Positions 36,090-43,662 of a stretch of DNA of 64,000 nucleotides are shown here, one piece after another (the first letter of the stretch is position 1; every line of letters begins with the position of its first letter). This DNA comes from Janibacter hoylei PVAS-1. Lineage in GTDB: Bacteria > Actinomycetota > Actinomycetes > Actinomycetales > Dermatophilaceae. The notes below the pieces were generated by a model that saw only the letters and a program-made list of their open reading frames with translations, searched no databases and was not told the origin of the DNA. The stretch is from NCBI RefSeq assembly GCF_000297495.1, contig NZ_ALWX01000014.1, positions 1 through 64,000 of the forward strand, in the 5' to 3' direction. The translations under genes and the position numbers were made by a program.

Positions 36090-36880
36090 CAGGCCACCTC
36101 TCCCCCGACGCGCAGCGCCAGGTCGTCTCGGGTCGTCATGGCGTCGAGGAAGACCGCCATGGTCGTCATCAGGTGGTGCGGGGCGAAGGGCATGGTCTCG
36201 ACCGTCGCCGTCTGGACGATGTCACGACCGATGACCTGCCACCAGATCCACGGGTTGGAGCGGTTGAGGATCCCGACCTCGACCGCGGCCTGCCGGCGCG
36301 AGCGCGCCCCGTGGGCCACGCGGGTGCTGATCACGGTGGCCGGCGCATCCGGCAGCACCTGCACCCAGACCCGCTGGCCGAGGTGCTCGAGATAGAGGTC
36401 GTCGTCCTCGTCGCGGCCGACGTCGTAGACGCCATTGAGAGCGTCCTCGACGATGTCGACCAGCGCCTCCCGGTCGGTCTCGGCGTACACGTCGGGAGCG
36501 GTGCGCAGGCCCCCCGTCCAGGCCAGACCGAGGACCGGCGACATCTGCGCGACCGGACCATCCGCCCTGTGCGTCAGCAGCTGCGGGTGCGGCACGCCGA
36601 CGATGTTGCGCAGCACCATGATCGCCCGGTGGACGAGCGGCTCCCGCCCGATCGCGTGGTTTTCGGTGTACTCGTCGTCACCGACGGTCGCGCAGAGCGC
36701 GCCGCTCTGCATGCGGAAGGCCACCATCGGGACCTCCACCTGCTCCCCCACCTCGAGGACCAGCCGGTCCTGCGGGTGCGCCATCGCCTCGACGAGCGTC
36801 AGCAGCTTGCGCTCGAAGGCCTTCCACGCGGCGTGGATCTCCTCGACGCCCGCCGCCATCTCCTGCTCGGTCATGGTCAT
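36089..36880 (-). CDS. Hypothetical protein, possibly YbjN/T3SS-chaperone-like
   Basis: The 263-residue soluble protein begins with a helical segment (EEIHAAWKAFERKLLTLVEAM) and has a middle part (RTAPDVYAETDREALVDIVEDAL...LEHLGQRVWVQVLPDAP) that recalls the YbjN-type peptide-binding fold; this is a weak similarity seen by eye. The ATG at 36880 was chosen because GGAGGGG lies 6 bases before it, not the ATG at 36895. The gene heads the operon with the ARH-phosphatase (1-base overlap) and is divergent from the NrtR-like gene. Confidence 0.55.
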   Translation of the reverse strand: MTMTEQEMAAGVEEIHAAWKAFERKLLTLVEAMAHPQDRLVLEVGEQVEVPMVAFRMQSGALCATVGDDEYTENHAIGREPLVHRAIMVLRNIVGVPHPQLLTHRADGPVAQMSPVLGLAWTGGLRTAPDVYAETDREALVDIVEDALNGVYDVGRDEDDDLYLEHLGQRVWVQVLPDAPATVISTRVAHGARSRRQAAVEVGILNRSNPWIWWQVIGRDIVQTATVETMPFAPHHLMTTMAVFLDAMTTRDDLALRVGGEVA

Positions 36881-36892
36881 CACATCCCCTCC

Positions 36893-36953
36893 CATTCATT
36901 TAACCCCTTGAATGAGCTAACTATAACACCTCAACCGCGCTAAAGTGCACGAC
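36893..36953. promoter_or_regulatory. Divergent control region of the ARH operon and nrtR-like gene
   Basis: The region is AT-rich against a GC-rich background. CATTCA-N10-TGAATG (36893-36914) is a perfect inverted repeat. TAAAGT (36941-36946) ends 7 bases before ATG 36954, giving a leaderless start for the regulator, and actata (36921-36926) reads TATAGT toward the other operon. Control by the NrtR-like protein itself is likely but unproven. Confidence 0.5.
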
Positions 36954-37643
36954 ATGGCTCGCCGCACCCTCGACAGCTACCCCCGCCCCGGCGTCACCGT
37001 GGACCTCGCGGTCCTCACGGTCACCGACCCGGGCACCGACGACGCGGCCCTGCGGGTCCTGGTCCAGGAGCGCACCGACCCGGACGGCCGGGTGCTGCCC
37101 GGCCGATTCCTCCGCGAGCGGCACACCATCGACGAGACCGTGCGCGAGGTCTTCGAGCACAAGGTCGGCGTGCGCCCGACCGAGGTCACGCCCCCGCGCC
37201 TGCTGCGCCTCTTCGACGCACCCGACCGCGACGACCGCACGTGGGCGATCTCGGTCGCCTACTCCGTCTCCATGCCCGAGCTCGAGCTGACGGGAGCGAA
37301 GGGAGAGCTCCTCCCCGTCGACGAGGTGGCCGCCGCGACCGGCCGGGACATGCTCTGGGACCACGACGAGATCGTCTCTGCCGCAGTCGAATCGCTGCGC
37401 GAGCGCTACGAGTTCCGCTACCGCAACGACAGCCCCCCGCCGGACCCCGACGGCTTCCTCCCGCAGCCCTTCACGCTCCACCAGCTGCGCAAGGTGCACG
37501 AGGCCGTCATCGGCGAAGAGCTGCACAAGGACAACTTCGCCCGACGGATGAAGCCCCAGCTCACGCCCGTGACCCGAGGCGGCGAGGTCGTCCGGTCGGC
37601 CGCCCAGCGAGGCCGCCCGGCGACGCTCTACCGCATCGCCTAG
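36954..37643 (+). CDS. nrtR: NrtR-like Nudix + winged-helix transcription regulator
   Basis: The 229-residue protein combines an N-terminal Nudix-like domain (~10-140; VDLAVLTVTDP, RFLRERHTIDETVREVFEHKVG) with a C-terminal winged helix (~165-225; PFTLHQLRKVHEAVIGEELHKDNFARRM, RGRPATLYRI). The Nudix box lacks its usual Glu residues, as in NrtR repressors, which bind ADP-ribose without cleaving it. NrtR proteins control NAD salvage and ADP-ribose genes. The adjacent ARH would release ADP-ribose, the expected ligand, so a feedback loop is likely. The leaderless start (TAAAGT, 7 bases upstream) favours ATG 36954 over GTG 36945. Confidence 0.82.
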   Translation: MARRTLDSYPRPGVTVDLAVLTVTDPGTDDAALRVLVQERTDPDGRVLPGRFLRERHTIDETVREVFEHKVGVRPTEVTPPRLLRLFDAPDRDDRTWAISVAYSVSMPELELTGAKGELLPVDEVAAATGRDMLWDHDEIVSAAVESLRERYEFRYRNDSPPPDPDGFLPQPFTLHQLRKVHEAVIGEELHKDNFARRMKPQLTPVTRGGEVVRSAAQRGRPATLYRIA

Positions 37644-37793
37644 CGGCCTCGGGCGTCGAGCGACACCCGGGGCAGGTGGACGCGACGCACCCCGCAGGAG
37701 GAGATGGCTCAGCTCGACCCGCGACGTACCGGCGGCTCGCCGGTCGCCCCTGCCCTGCTGATCACCTGACGGTGCCCCACGGTCGGGTCCGGC

Positions 37794-38387
37794 TCAGGTG
37801 GTAAGCCGGGTGATCACCACCAGGACGGCTGCCATGACGGCCACGCCGACCACGACGGCGAGCGTGATGGCGAGCGGTCGGTGCACCCACTGCCACCGCA
37901 GCAGTCGAGGCCACCGCCGGCGCACGTCCTCCACGCTCTGCCCGGCGACGACGTTGTGGCTGCGGCCGGCCATGACGAGGGCGTCGATCGTCTCCGGCGG
38001 CCACAGGCTGGTCTGCCACCGGCGCAGGCAGCGGCCATCATCGCCCAGCAGCCCGACGAGGCCACCAACGCCGCTCAGCTGCAGCTCGCGCACGACGACG
38101 ACCTCGGCGATGGCCGAGCGCGGGATGACCCGGGTGCCCACCAGACCACGCTCGCGCACCTCAGTGGGTGTGATCGTCACGGTGCGCTGAGTCTCCCGGG
38201 CCGTGACGACGGTGAAGAGGCCGACGACGAGCAGGACGGCCAGGATCCCCTGCCACCACGGAGCCTTGACGACGGCGGGCAGGATCGCGAAGAACACCCC
38301 GACCCCGGTCATGACGACGAAGGAGGCCGGGCTCACCCCTCCGGGCAGGACTCGACGGCCCTCATGGTGGCCGGGCTGCACAGACAT
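37794..38387 (-). CDS. Membrane protein with PH-like domain
   Basis: The protein has 197 residues. Two N-terminal transmembrane helices (FVVMTGVGVFFAILPAVV and WWQGILAVLLVVGLFTVV) are followed by a bacterial PH-like domain (TVTITPTEVRERGLVGTRVIPRSAI...) and one C-terminal helix (ITLAVVVGVAVMAAVLVVI). The start at 38387 is set by the first helix; the long frame further upstream is an artefact of high GC. Its ATG lies in a 20-base block also found at the Old Yellow Enzyme start. Function unknown. Confidence 0.72.
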   Translation of the reverse strand: MSVQPGHHEGRRVLPGGVSPASFVVMTGVGVFFAILPAVVKAPWWQGILAVLLVVGLFTVVTARETQRTVTITPTEVRERGLVGTRVIPRSAIAEVVVVRELQLSGVGGLVGLLGDDGRCLRRWQTSLWPPETIDALVMAGRSHNVVAGQSVEDVRRRWPRLLRWQWVHRPLAITLAVVVGVAVMAAVLVVITRLTT

Positions 38388-38404
38388 GGCGCCATCATCG
38401 CAAG
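38385..38404 (-). repeat. 20-bp start-site block shared with 32629-32648
   Basis: The sequence catggcgccatcatcgcaag here differs by one base from 32629-32648. In both places it covers the start codon and immediate upstream of a minus-strand gene. It includes the palindrome GGCGCC. It may be a promoter/translation element or a binding site. Confidence 0.4.
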
Positions 38405-38502
38405 GAGCACGCCCCCGGGCAGGAGGGTCAAGATCCGGTCTCGACTGGCGCGGGCTGGCGGTTCGGCACGCCCCGCGGGCCGGGTGGTGCCACCGTGGAG
38501 GT

Positions 38503-38631
38503 ATGGATCTCACTTGGGTCGCCCTCTCGGCGACCGGACTGCTGTCCATCGCGGGGCTCCCCTTTGCGATGGCCTGGGTGGAGCGGACCCTGATGACGGG
38601 CCCGACCCACGTCGAGCAGCCGCCCCGCTGA
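38503..38631 (+). CDS. Small single-pass membrane protein
   Basis: A 42-residue frame, MDLTWVALSATGLLSIAGLP and onward, has one strong hydrophobic segment and a charged tail. GGAGG lies only a few bases upstream of ATG 38503, a short but usable spacing. It is divergent from the PH-domain gene. There is no known family; the call rests on the start signal and the transmembrane character. Confidence 0.4.
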   Translation: MDLTWVALSATGLLSIAGLPFAMAWVERTLMTGPTHVEQPPR

Positions 38632-38716
38632 CCCGCCGCGCGCCACACTCCGCCGGCCGACCGGCGGGGCGATCGGTCGTCACCTCCCCCGACATGGCAG
38701 GACCCAGACCGATCAG

Positions 38717-38722
38717 TACCGT
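38717..38722 (+). promoter_or_regulatory. TACCGT promoter element of DUF6318 gene 1
   Basis: TACCGT followed by GGACGGCAGTT lies 58 bases before the GTG start. A matching TACCGTTGATGACAGTT lies the same distance before the second DUF6318 gene (40309). The conservation between paralogues suggests a shared -10 region. Confidence 0.4.
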
Positions 38723-38780
38723 GGACGGCAGTTGTGCAGGGCGGTGGACACGCCCTGCCCGTCGACGAAGGGGATGACAC

Positions 38781-39389
38781 GTGCGTTTTCATCGGGGGGC
38801 TGCCGCCAGCGCGGCTGCCATGACCGTGGCCGTCGCGCTCACTGCGTGCGCCGAGGACACGAGCACCGCAGGCGGCTCGGACCCGACGTCCACGGCCGTA
38901 TCCAGCGAGTCCGGCAGCACATCGAGCTCGCCCTCCGCGAGCGGGTCGAGCACGTCGGACGCCATCGTGGTCGACACGGGCAACATGCTGCCCCCGGTCG
39001 CCGGGCACAAGACGCGCTCGGGCGCCGAGACCTTCGCATATCACTACGTCGACGTCCTCGGCCGGGCGGGCGAGTCCGGAGACACGACGACGCTGGAGTC
39101 CCTGGGCGCGAGCGACTGCACGGCCTGCGACGACGCCGTGGCCCAGATCGATGCCGATCACAGCAAGGGGCAGACCCTCAGCACCAACCCCTACACCATC
39201 ACCGAGGTCAAGGCCACGGGCGACCCGAGGGCGAGCGTGGAGGTCACGCTCGACGTGAAGGTCAAGGCGCACGAGCGGGTCGACTCCTCCGGCAAGACCG
39301 TGGAGTCCGTCGACGCGGAGAGCCAGACCGTGACGGCTCAGCTCGAGTGGTCGGACGGCTGGGAGATGAAGGCCTGGACCGTCAGCTGA
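38781..39389 (+). CDS. DUF6318-family lipoprotein 1
   Basis: This lipoprotein has 202 residues. A signal peptide ends in the lipobox LTAC, then a Ser/Thr-rich linker (~28-60) leads to the DUF6318 domain: FAYHYVDVLGRAGESGDTTTLESL and the conserved Cys pair DCTACDDAV, with a C-terminal WEMKAWTVS. It should be anchored on the outer face of the membrane. It has two paralogues in the window (40375 and 55707). Unlike them it has no PKD-type partner directly downstream. The GTG start follows GTCGACGAAGGGGA. Confidence 0.8.
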   Translation: MRFHRGAAASAAAMTVAVALTACAEDTSTAGGSDPTSTAVSSESGSTSSSPSASGSSTSDAIVVDTGNMLPPVAGHKTRSGAETFAYHYVDVLGRAGESGDTTTLESLGASDCTACDDAVAQIDADHSKGQTLSTNPYTITEVKATGDPRASVEVTLDVKVKAHERVDSSGKTVESVDAESQTVTAQLEWSDGWEMKAWTVS

Positions 39390-39393
39390 CCCG

Positions 39394-40178
39394 TCAGCGC
39401 GTGCCCGCGTAGACCGCGGTCTTGACCCGCGTCGACGTCGGCTTGCCCTGGTCGACGGAGCGATCGACGGTCCACGCGGCGGCATCGCTGTCGAAGGTGT
39501 CCTCGATCTTTTCGTCCGTCAGCAGCTCGGAGCCGTCGCTGCACGGGTACCAGCTGAACCTCCCCTGCCAGTGCTGACCGTGGTCGTGGCTTGCGACCGC
39601 GCACGTCGTGTCGTCGTCGAGGACGACGTACATCGGGATGACCTCCTGGCCGCGCGGGTGCATCTGCCCGTCCCAGTTGTCGACGGTCGGCGAGGTGAAG
39701 CGGATCGCCTTGCGCCCCAAGGGGTCGGTGATGCACGTCGTCTTGCCCCCGTCGGCGAAGGTGCAGGCCTTGGCGCTCGCCGCGGTCGGGCCGCAGGTGA
39801 AGATCTCGTCCTGCTTCGAAAAGGTCGATTCGGTGAGGCCGCCCCCTGGGCGCACAGGTCGTCCGTGAGCTGCTCCACGGTCCACGAGTCGTCGACCCAG
39901 ACCGTGGAGATCGTCGTGGCAGCGCCTCCGGTGCTCGAGGAGGTCGATGGCGGGCTCGTCGTCGACGACGACGTCGGCGATGTCGTCGTCGACGTGGTCG
40001 CGGTCGCCGAGGTGCTGCTGGACGAGCTCGGCTCAGCTGTCGTGGTCGTCGACGAGGTCGTCGTCGTCCGTGAGCTCGCGGTGCTCGTCTCGGTAGTCCG
40101 GGTCGGCGTGTCGGACCCGCAGGCGGTCAGGGCCACGGCGGCCACCGGGACGGCCCACCAGGTGATGCTGCGTCGCAT
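39394..40178 (-). CDS. Lipoprotein with Ser/Thr-rich linker (one frameshift)
   Basis: The signal peptide MRRSITWWAVPVAAVALTAC ends in a lipobox; ~60 residues of almost pure Ser/Thr follow, then a domain with paired Cys (FTCGPTAASAKACTF, TTCITDPLGRKAIRF, DTTCAVAS, WYPCSDGSE). As read, the frame breaks at the C5 run 39842-39846. Adding one base gives AQGGGLTESTFSKQDEIF and a 261-residue protein. The extracellular domain is unknown to me. It is convergent with DUF6318 gene 1 and divergent from DUF6318 gene 2, so it is embedded in that paralogue cluster. Confidence 0.7.
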
Positions 40179-40308
40179 GACTGCTCCCCCTTCGGCCGCA
40201 ACCCCCTGTCGCAGCCCACCTCCAGCAGACCGGATGTGGCCGGTTGACGCAAGCACCGCGATGGGGTGTGCCTGTGGATCTTCGAGATGCGAAAGGCCGA
40301 CAAATGGC

Positions 40309-40314
40309 TACCGT
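40309..40314 (+). promoter_or_regulatory. TACCGT promoter element of DUF6318 gene 2
   Basis: This is the same element and spacing as upstream of DUF6318 gene 1 (60 bases before the GTG at 40375). Shared upstream sequence, including CCGTCGACGAAGGGGA just before the start, supports gene duplication together with the promoter. Confidence 0.4.
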
Positions 40315-40374
40315 TGATGACAGTTTCAGGGGGCCCGCGACGGCGCGCCTCGCCGTCGACGAAGGGGAGTCCCC

Positions 40375-41004
40375 GTGCGTTTTCACCGAGGCACCGCCGC
40401 CTGCGCAGCCGCTCTGGTCATGGTCAGCGCGCTCGCCGCGTGCGGTGACGAGGAGCCGACCGAGCCCTTCGAGACGAAGGAGCCGACCTCGCAGAGCTCG
40501 AGCTCCGGGGCGTCGGGGTCGAGCACATCGGGGTCCGGGTCCTCGAGCAGCGGGTCGAGCTCGAGCGGTGGGACGAGCAGTGATGACCTGCCTGCTGACC
40601 TGCCCGAGGAAGCTCGGGAGGAGACGAAGGAGGGCGCGGCAGCTTTCGGGGAGTACTACTTCATGACGTACGGGGAGGCCGCCCACACGGGCGACACCTC
40701 CACGCTAAAAGCGCTCGGCGCAACCGATTGCACGATCTGCTCGAATGGCGTCGACAAGATCAAGAACGATGCGGCCAAGGGCTGGACCCGGAGCAAGAAC
40801 CCATACCACGTCAGCAAGGTCGAGGCCACCAAGCGCCCAGACGAGGGCTACAAGGTCTCCATGTCGGTGAAGGTCGACGAACACGATCGCGTGGACTCCA
40901 AGGGCAAGTCCAACGGCACCGTCGAGGCGACGCAGTACACGCTCACCGAGCACGTCGTGTGGAAGAGCGGTCGGTGGCACATCCAAGATTGGGTCGTCAC
41001 ATGA
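40375..41004 (+). CDS. DUF6318-family lipoprotein 2
   Basis: The 209-residue protein has the lipobox LAAC, a Ser/Gly-rich linker (~36-65) and the DUF6318 domain with FGEYYFMTYGEAAHTGDTST, CTICSNGVDKI and a terminal WKSGRWHIQDWVVT. It starts with GTG, as paralogue 1 does, and with nearly the same first residues (MRFHRG). It ends in an ATGA overlap with the PKD-like gene, so the two are translationally coupled. The two products probably meet outside the membrane. Confidence 0.82.
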   Translation: MRFHRGTAACAAALVMVSALAACGDEEPTEPFETKEPTSQSSSSGASGSSTSGSGSSSSGSSSSGGTSSDDLPADLPEEAREETKEGAAAFGEYYFMTYGEAAHTGDTSTLKALGATDCTICSNGVDKIKNDAAKGWTRSKNPYHVSKVEATKRPDEGYKVSMSVKVDEHDRVDSKGKSNGTVEATQYTLTEHVVWKSGRWHIQDWVVT

Positions 41005-41962
41005 CCGAGTCAGTTCATAGATCTTTCGCCTTGACTGCGATCATCGCCGGGATGGTGGCGATGCCACCCGCGCTCACGGGCGACCCGGAAGGCACGCTGA
41101 CGGACTCGGCGGCTGAACTCTCGGCTGAAACTCACGGGATATCCCCCGGTACGGCCAAGGCGCCGACGCAGGCGGAACTCCCATCCGCCCCCAAGGCACA
41201 CCCCTGTCAGCCAACATCGCCAAGCCCCACGTCCGAGGAGCAGCGCAGAAGGACAAGATCGAGGTCAAGTACGGCCCCTGCACGCCCGGCACCGCCAACT
41301 GCGACGGCGCGCGGACCGGGTGCATCACGCAGTCCGGCGACCCCAACTACTTCGACCCACCCACCGTCACCTACGTCCGGGTCAACAACGGACCCTGGGA
41401 CGCGGTGCGCGTCTCGTGCGGCGTCCCCGACTCCGTGACCATCCCGGGAGCCCCCAGCGAGCCGCCGGTGACCGTCGCCGTGGAGCCGCCGCCCGTACCA
41501 ACCTTCGCCCAGATCCAGACCGCCTTCAAGGAGCTGCCCTTCAGCCAACCCAGCGTCTCGGTCCAGCCCAAGGGCATGCGCACCCTCATCAACCTGCCGA
41601 CGTACTACGAGGCCTCGTGGCCCGACGACGCAGGACTCGAGCCGGGCGAGGTCAGCAAGCCGGTCACGCTGCTGTCGTGGACCGTCGAGTTCAAGATCTC
41701 AGCGCGCGACTACCGCTACGACTTCGGCGACGACACGACATCCCGGTGGACGAGCAGCGCCGGCGGCACCTACCCGGACGGCGACGTCACCCACACCTAC
41801 ACGGACACCGGTGACATGGACGTCAAGGTCGACGCCCGCCTCACCGGCCAGTACCGCGTCAACGGCGGCACTTGGCAGGACATCGCGACCACCGCCGACC
41901 TCCAGGACGAGCCCGTCGACACCCTCGAGGTCGTCGGCACCCGCACCCGACTGACGAGCTGA
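41001..41962 (+). CDS. Secreted PKD-like protein A (one frameshift)
   Basis: The protein has an N-terminal signal segment (FALTAIIAGMVAMPPALT), a Cys-containing region (YGPCTPGTANCDG, TGCITQSGD, VSCGVP), a Pro-rich hinge and a C-terminal PKD-type domain (SARDYRYDFGDDTTSRWTSS, YPDGDVTHTYTDTGDMDVKV). The frame shifts near 41188-41204 (runs of five and four C); adding one base joins the halves into ~320 residues. It is 50% or more alike by eye to the protein at 54781-55710. PKD domains mediate protein or carbohydrate contacts on the cell surface. It is coupled to DUF6318 gene 2. Confidence 0.75.
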
Positions 41963-41990
41963 CGCGCGCGGCCCCCCTGTCGCGTCACGC

Positions 41991-42932
41991 TCAGCCCATC
42001 GCCCGGCGGACGGCGTCGTCGAAGCCGAGCAGACCCCCTTCGGGCACCCCCACGAGGTCGTCGAGGTCCTCCTCGCGGCGGACCACCTCGTGCACGAGGC
42101 TGCCGACGAGCGGCTTGGCCACGCCGGCATCGACCGGGGTGATGAGGCTGACCCAGTGGCTGGCGAGCCACGGTGTGAGGACGGGCACCCGGAGGACCAG
42201 TCGACGACGCAGTCCGGTGACCGCGGCGAAGCGCTGGATCATCTGCTCGTACGTGAGCACCTCGGGTCCGGCGATGTCGAAGGTCCGGTTGACCTCGGCC
42301 GGCAGACTCGCCGCACCCACGAGGTAGTGCAGCGCGTCGTCGACCGCGATCGGCTGGATGCGATTGCGCAACCATCGCGGTGCCACCATGACGGGCAGCC
42401 GCTCGGTGAGGTACCGCAGCATGTCGAAGGACACCGAGCCGTCACCGAGGACGACCGCCGCCTGGAGCACCGCGGCAGGCACGGGCCCGTCGAGCAACAC
42501 CTGACCGACCTCGACGCGCGAGGCGAGGTGCACCGACAGGTCCGCGCCCTCGGGATGGAGCCCGCCGAGGTAGACGATGCGCCCCACCCCGGCCTCGCTC
42601 GCCGCCGCGACGAAGCCCTCCGCGAGCTGGCGGTCCCGCCGGGCGAGGTCACCGTGCCCGTCCATCGAGTGCAGCAGGTAGTAGGCGACGTCGGTGCCCG
42701 CGAGGGCCCGGCGCAGGTCATCGCCTGATGTCGCGTCGCCTTCGACGACCTCGACGCGGTCGATCCAGTCGCGGCCGCGCAGCCGCTCGCTCGATCGCGT
42801 GAGGACCCGCACCGTCCAGCCGTCGTCGAGCAGCCGAGGCACGAGCAGCCCTCCGATGTAGCCGGTTGCGCCGGTGACGAGTGCGGTGCCGGGCTCTTCC
42901 GCCGCGGCGGAGGGCGTGGAGTTTTCGGTCAT
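41991..42932 (-). CDS. NmrA/SDR-type NAD(P)-binding protein
   Basis: The 313-residue protein is an atypical SDR: ALVTGATGYIGGLLVPRLLDDG binds the dinucleotide, VAYYLLHSMDGHGDL carries the YYL motif of this subgroup, and GRIVYLGGL follows. Homologues often carry a C-terminal DUF2867, which is missing here. It is the last gene of the light-locus operon, 7 bases after the CPBP gene. The substrate is unknown. Confidence 0.78.
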   Translation of the reverse strand: MTENSTPSAAAEEPGTALVTGATGYIGGLLVPRLLDDGWTVRVLTRSSERLRGRDWIDRVEVVEGDATSGDDLRRALAGTDVAYYLLHSMDGHGDLARRDRQLAEGFVAAASEAGVGRIVYLGGLHPEGADLSVHLASRVEVGQVLLDGPVPAAVLQAAVVLGDGSVSFDMLRYLTERLPVMVAPRWLRNRIQPIAVDDALHYLVGAASLPAEVNRTFDIAGPEVLTYEQMIQRFAAVTGLRRRLVLRVPVLTPWLASHWVSLITPVDAGVAKPLVGSLVHEVVRREEDLDDLVGVPEGGLLGFDDAVRRAMG

Positions 42933-42939
42933 GGGTGGC

Positions 42940-43662
42940 TTACCTCAGGAGGTCGAGGGCGGGTGGAAGGAGCACGAGCATCGAGCTGGACCAGATGACG
43001 TGGGTGATGATCGGGGCGAGCACTCCCCCGGTGACCCGACGCTGGGCCCCGGTGAGCAACCCCAGCAGCAGGGCGGCGAAGGTGAGCATGACGTTACCGG
43101 TGGCGGCGGTGACGAGTGTGTAGACGAGGGTCGTCACGGCGAGCGCGTGCCGACCACCGACCGCGGCGAAGAGGGCCCCGCGGAAGAAGAGCTCCTCGCC
43201 GACCCCCGTCACGACGGTGATGAGCCAGACAATCGGCAGCGAGCCGTAGCGGGCGTGGTCGAGCACCGCGTCGACCCGGTCGGCCAGCCACGGCACCGCG
43301 CCGACGACGACGGCGCCGGCGACGAAGACCCCGACGGAGAGCAGCGCCAGTGCCACGGGCTGCACCACCGGTCGTGCCAGTCCGGAATCGCGCGTGTGCG
43401 CCCACCCGAGGTGCAACCTCCCGGCCGCCAGGCCCCCGACCGCCCACACCGCGGCGAGCGCCAGCCCGCCGACGTAGAAGGACTCGTCACCCGGCGGGAT
43501 GCGCAGGGTGACCGCGAGGACGACCGCCCCGACGATGAGGGTCAGCGCGCTGACCACCCGGCGTCGGCGCACCAGCGCGTCGGGCTCCCGGTGATCACGC
43601 GGCACCGGCGCGACAACCGCTGCTGAGATGAATGCCCGCAGCTCCACCACGGGGTGGATCAT
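42940..43662 (-). CDS. CPBP-family intramembrane protease
   Basis: This integral membrane protein of 240 residues has about seven hydrophobic helices. The CPBP/CAAX signature GVGEELFFRGALFAAV (Glu-Glu and Arg) and a second motif APIITHVIW with His are in place. Family members process prenylated or membrane proteins, or act as bacteriocin immunity factors. The start overlaps the photolyase stop by 4 bases, putting it in the light operon. Confidence 0.8.
   Translation of the reverse strand: MIHPVVELRAFISAAVVAPVPRDHREPDALVRRRRVVSALTLIVGAVVLAVTLRIPPGDESFYVGGLALAAVWAVGGLAAGRLHLGWAHTRDSGLARPVVQPVALALLSVGVFVAGAVVVGAVPWLADRVDAVLDHARYGSLPIVWLITVVTGVGEELFFRGALFAAVGGRHALAVTTLVYTLVTAATGNVMLTFAALLLGLLTGAQRRVTGGVLAPIITHVIWSSSMLVLLPPALDLLR

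Noticed and set aside
37704-37769. 21-codon frame after GGAGGAG downstream of the nrtR-like gene
   Set aside because: The purine run abuts the ATG with almost no spacing, the peptide has no recognisable feature, and the frame sits in a gap between convergent genes.
37794-39485. 563-codon minus-strand frame spanning DUF6318 gene 1
   Set aside because: Only the last 197 residues have membrane and PH-like features; the rest is antisense to a lipoprotein gene with signal peptide and lipobox.
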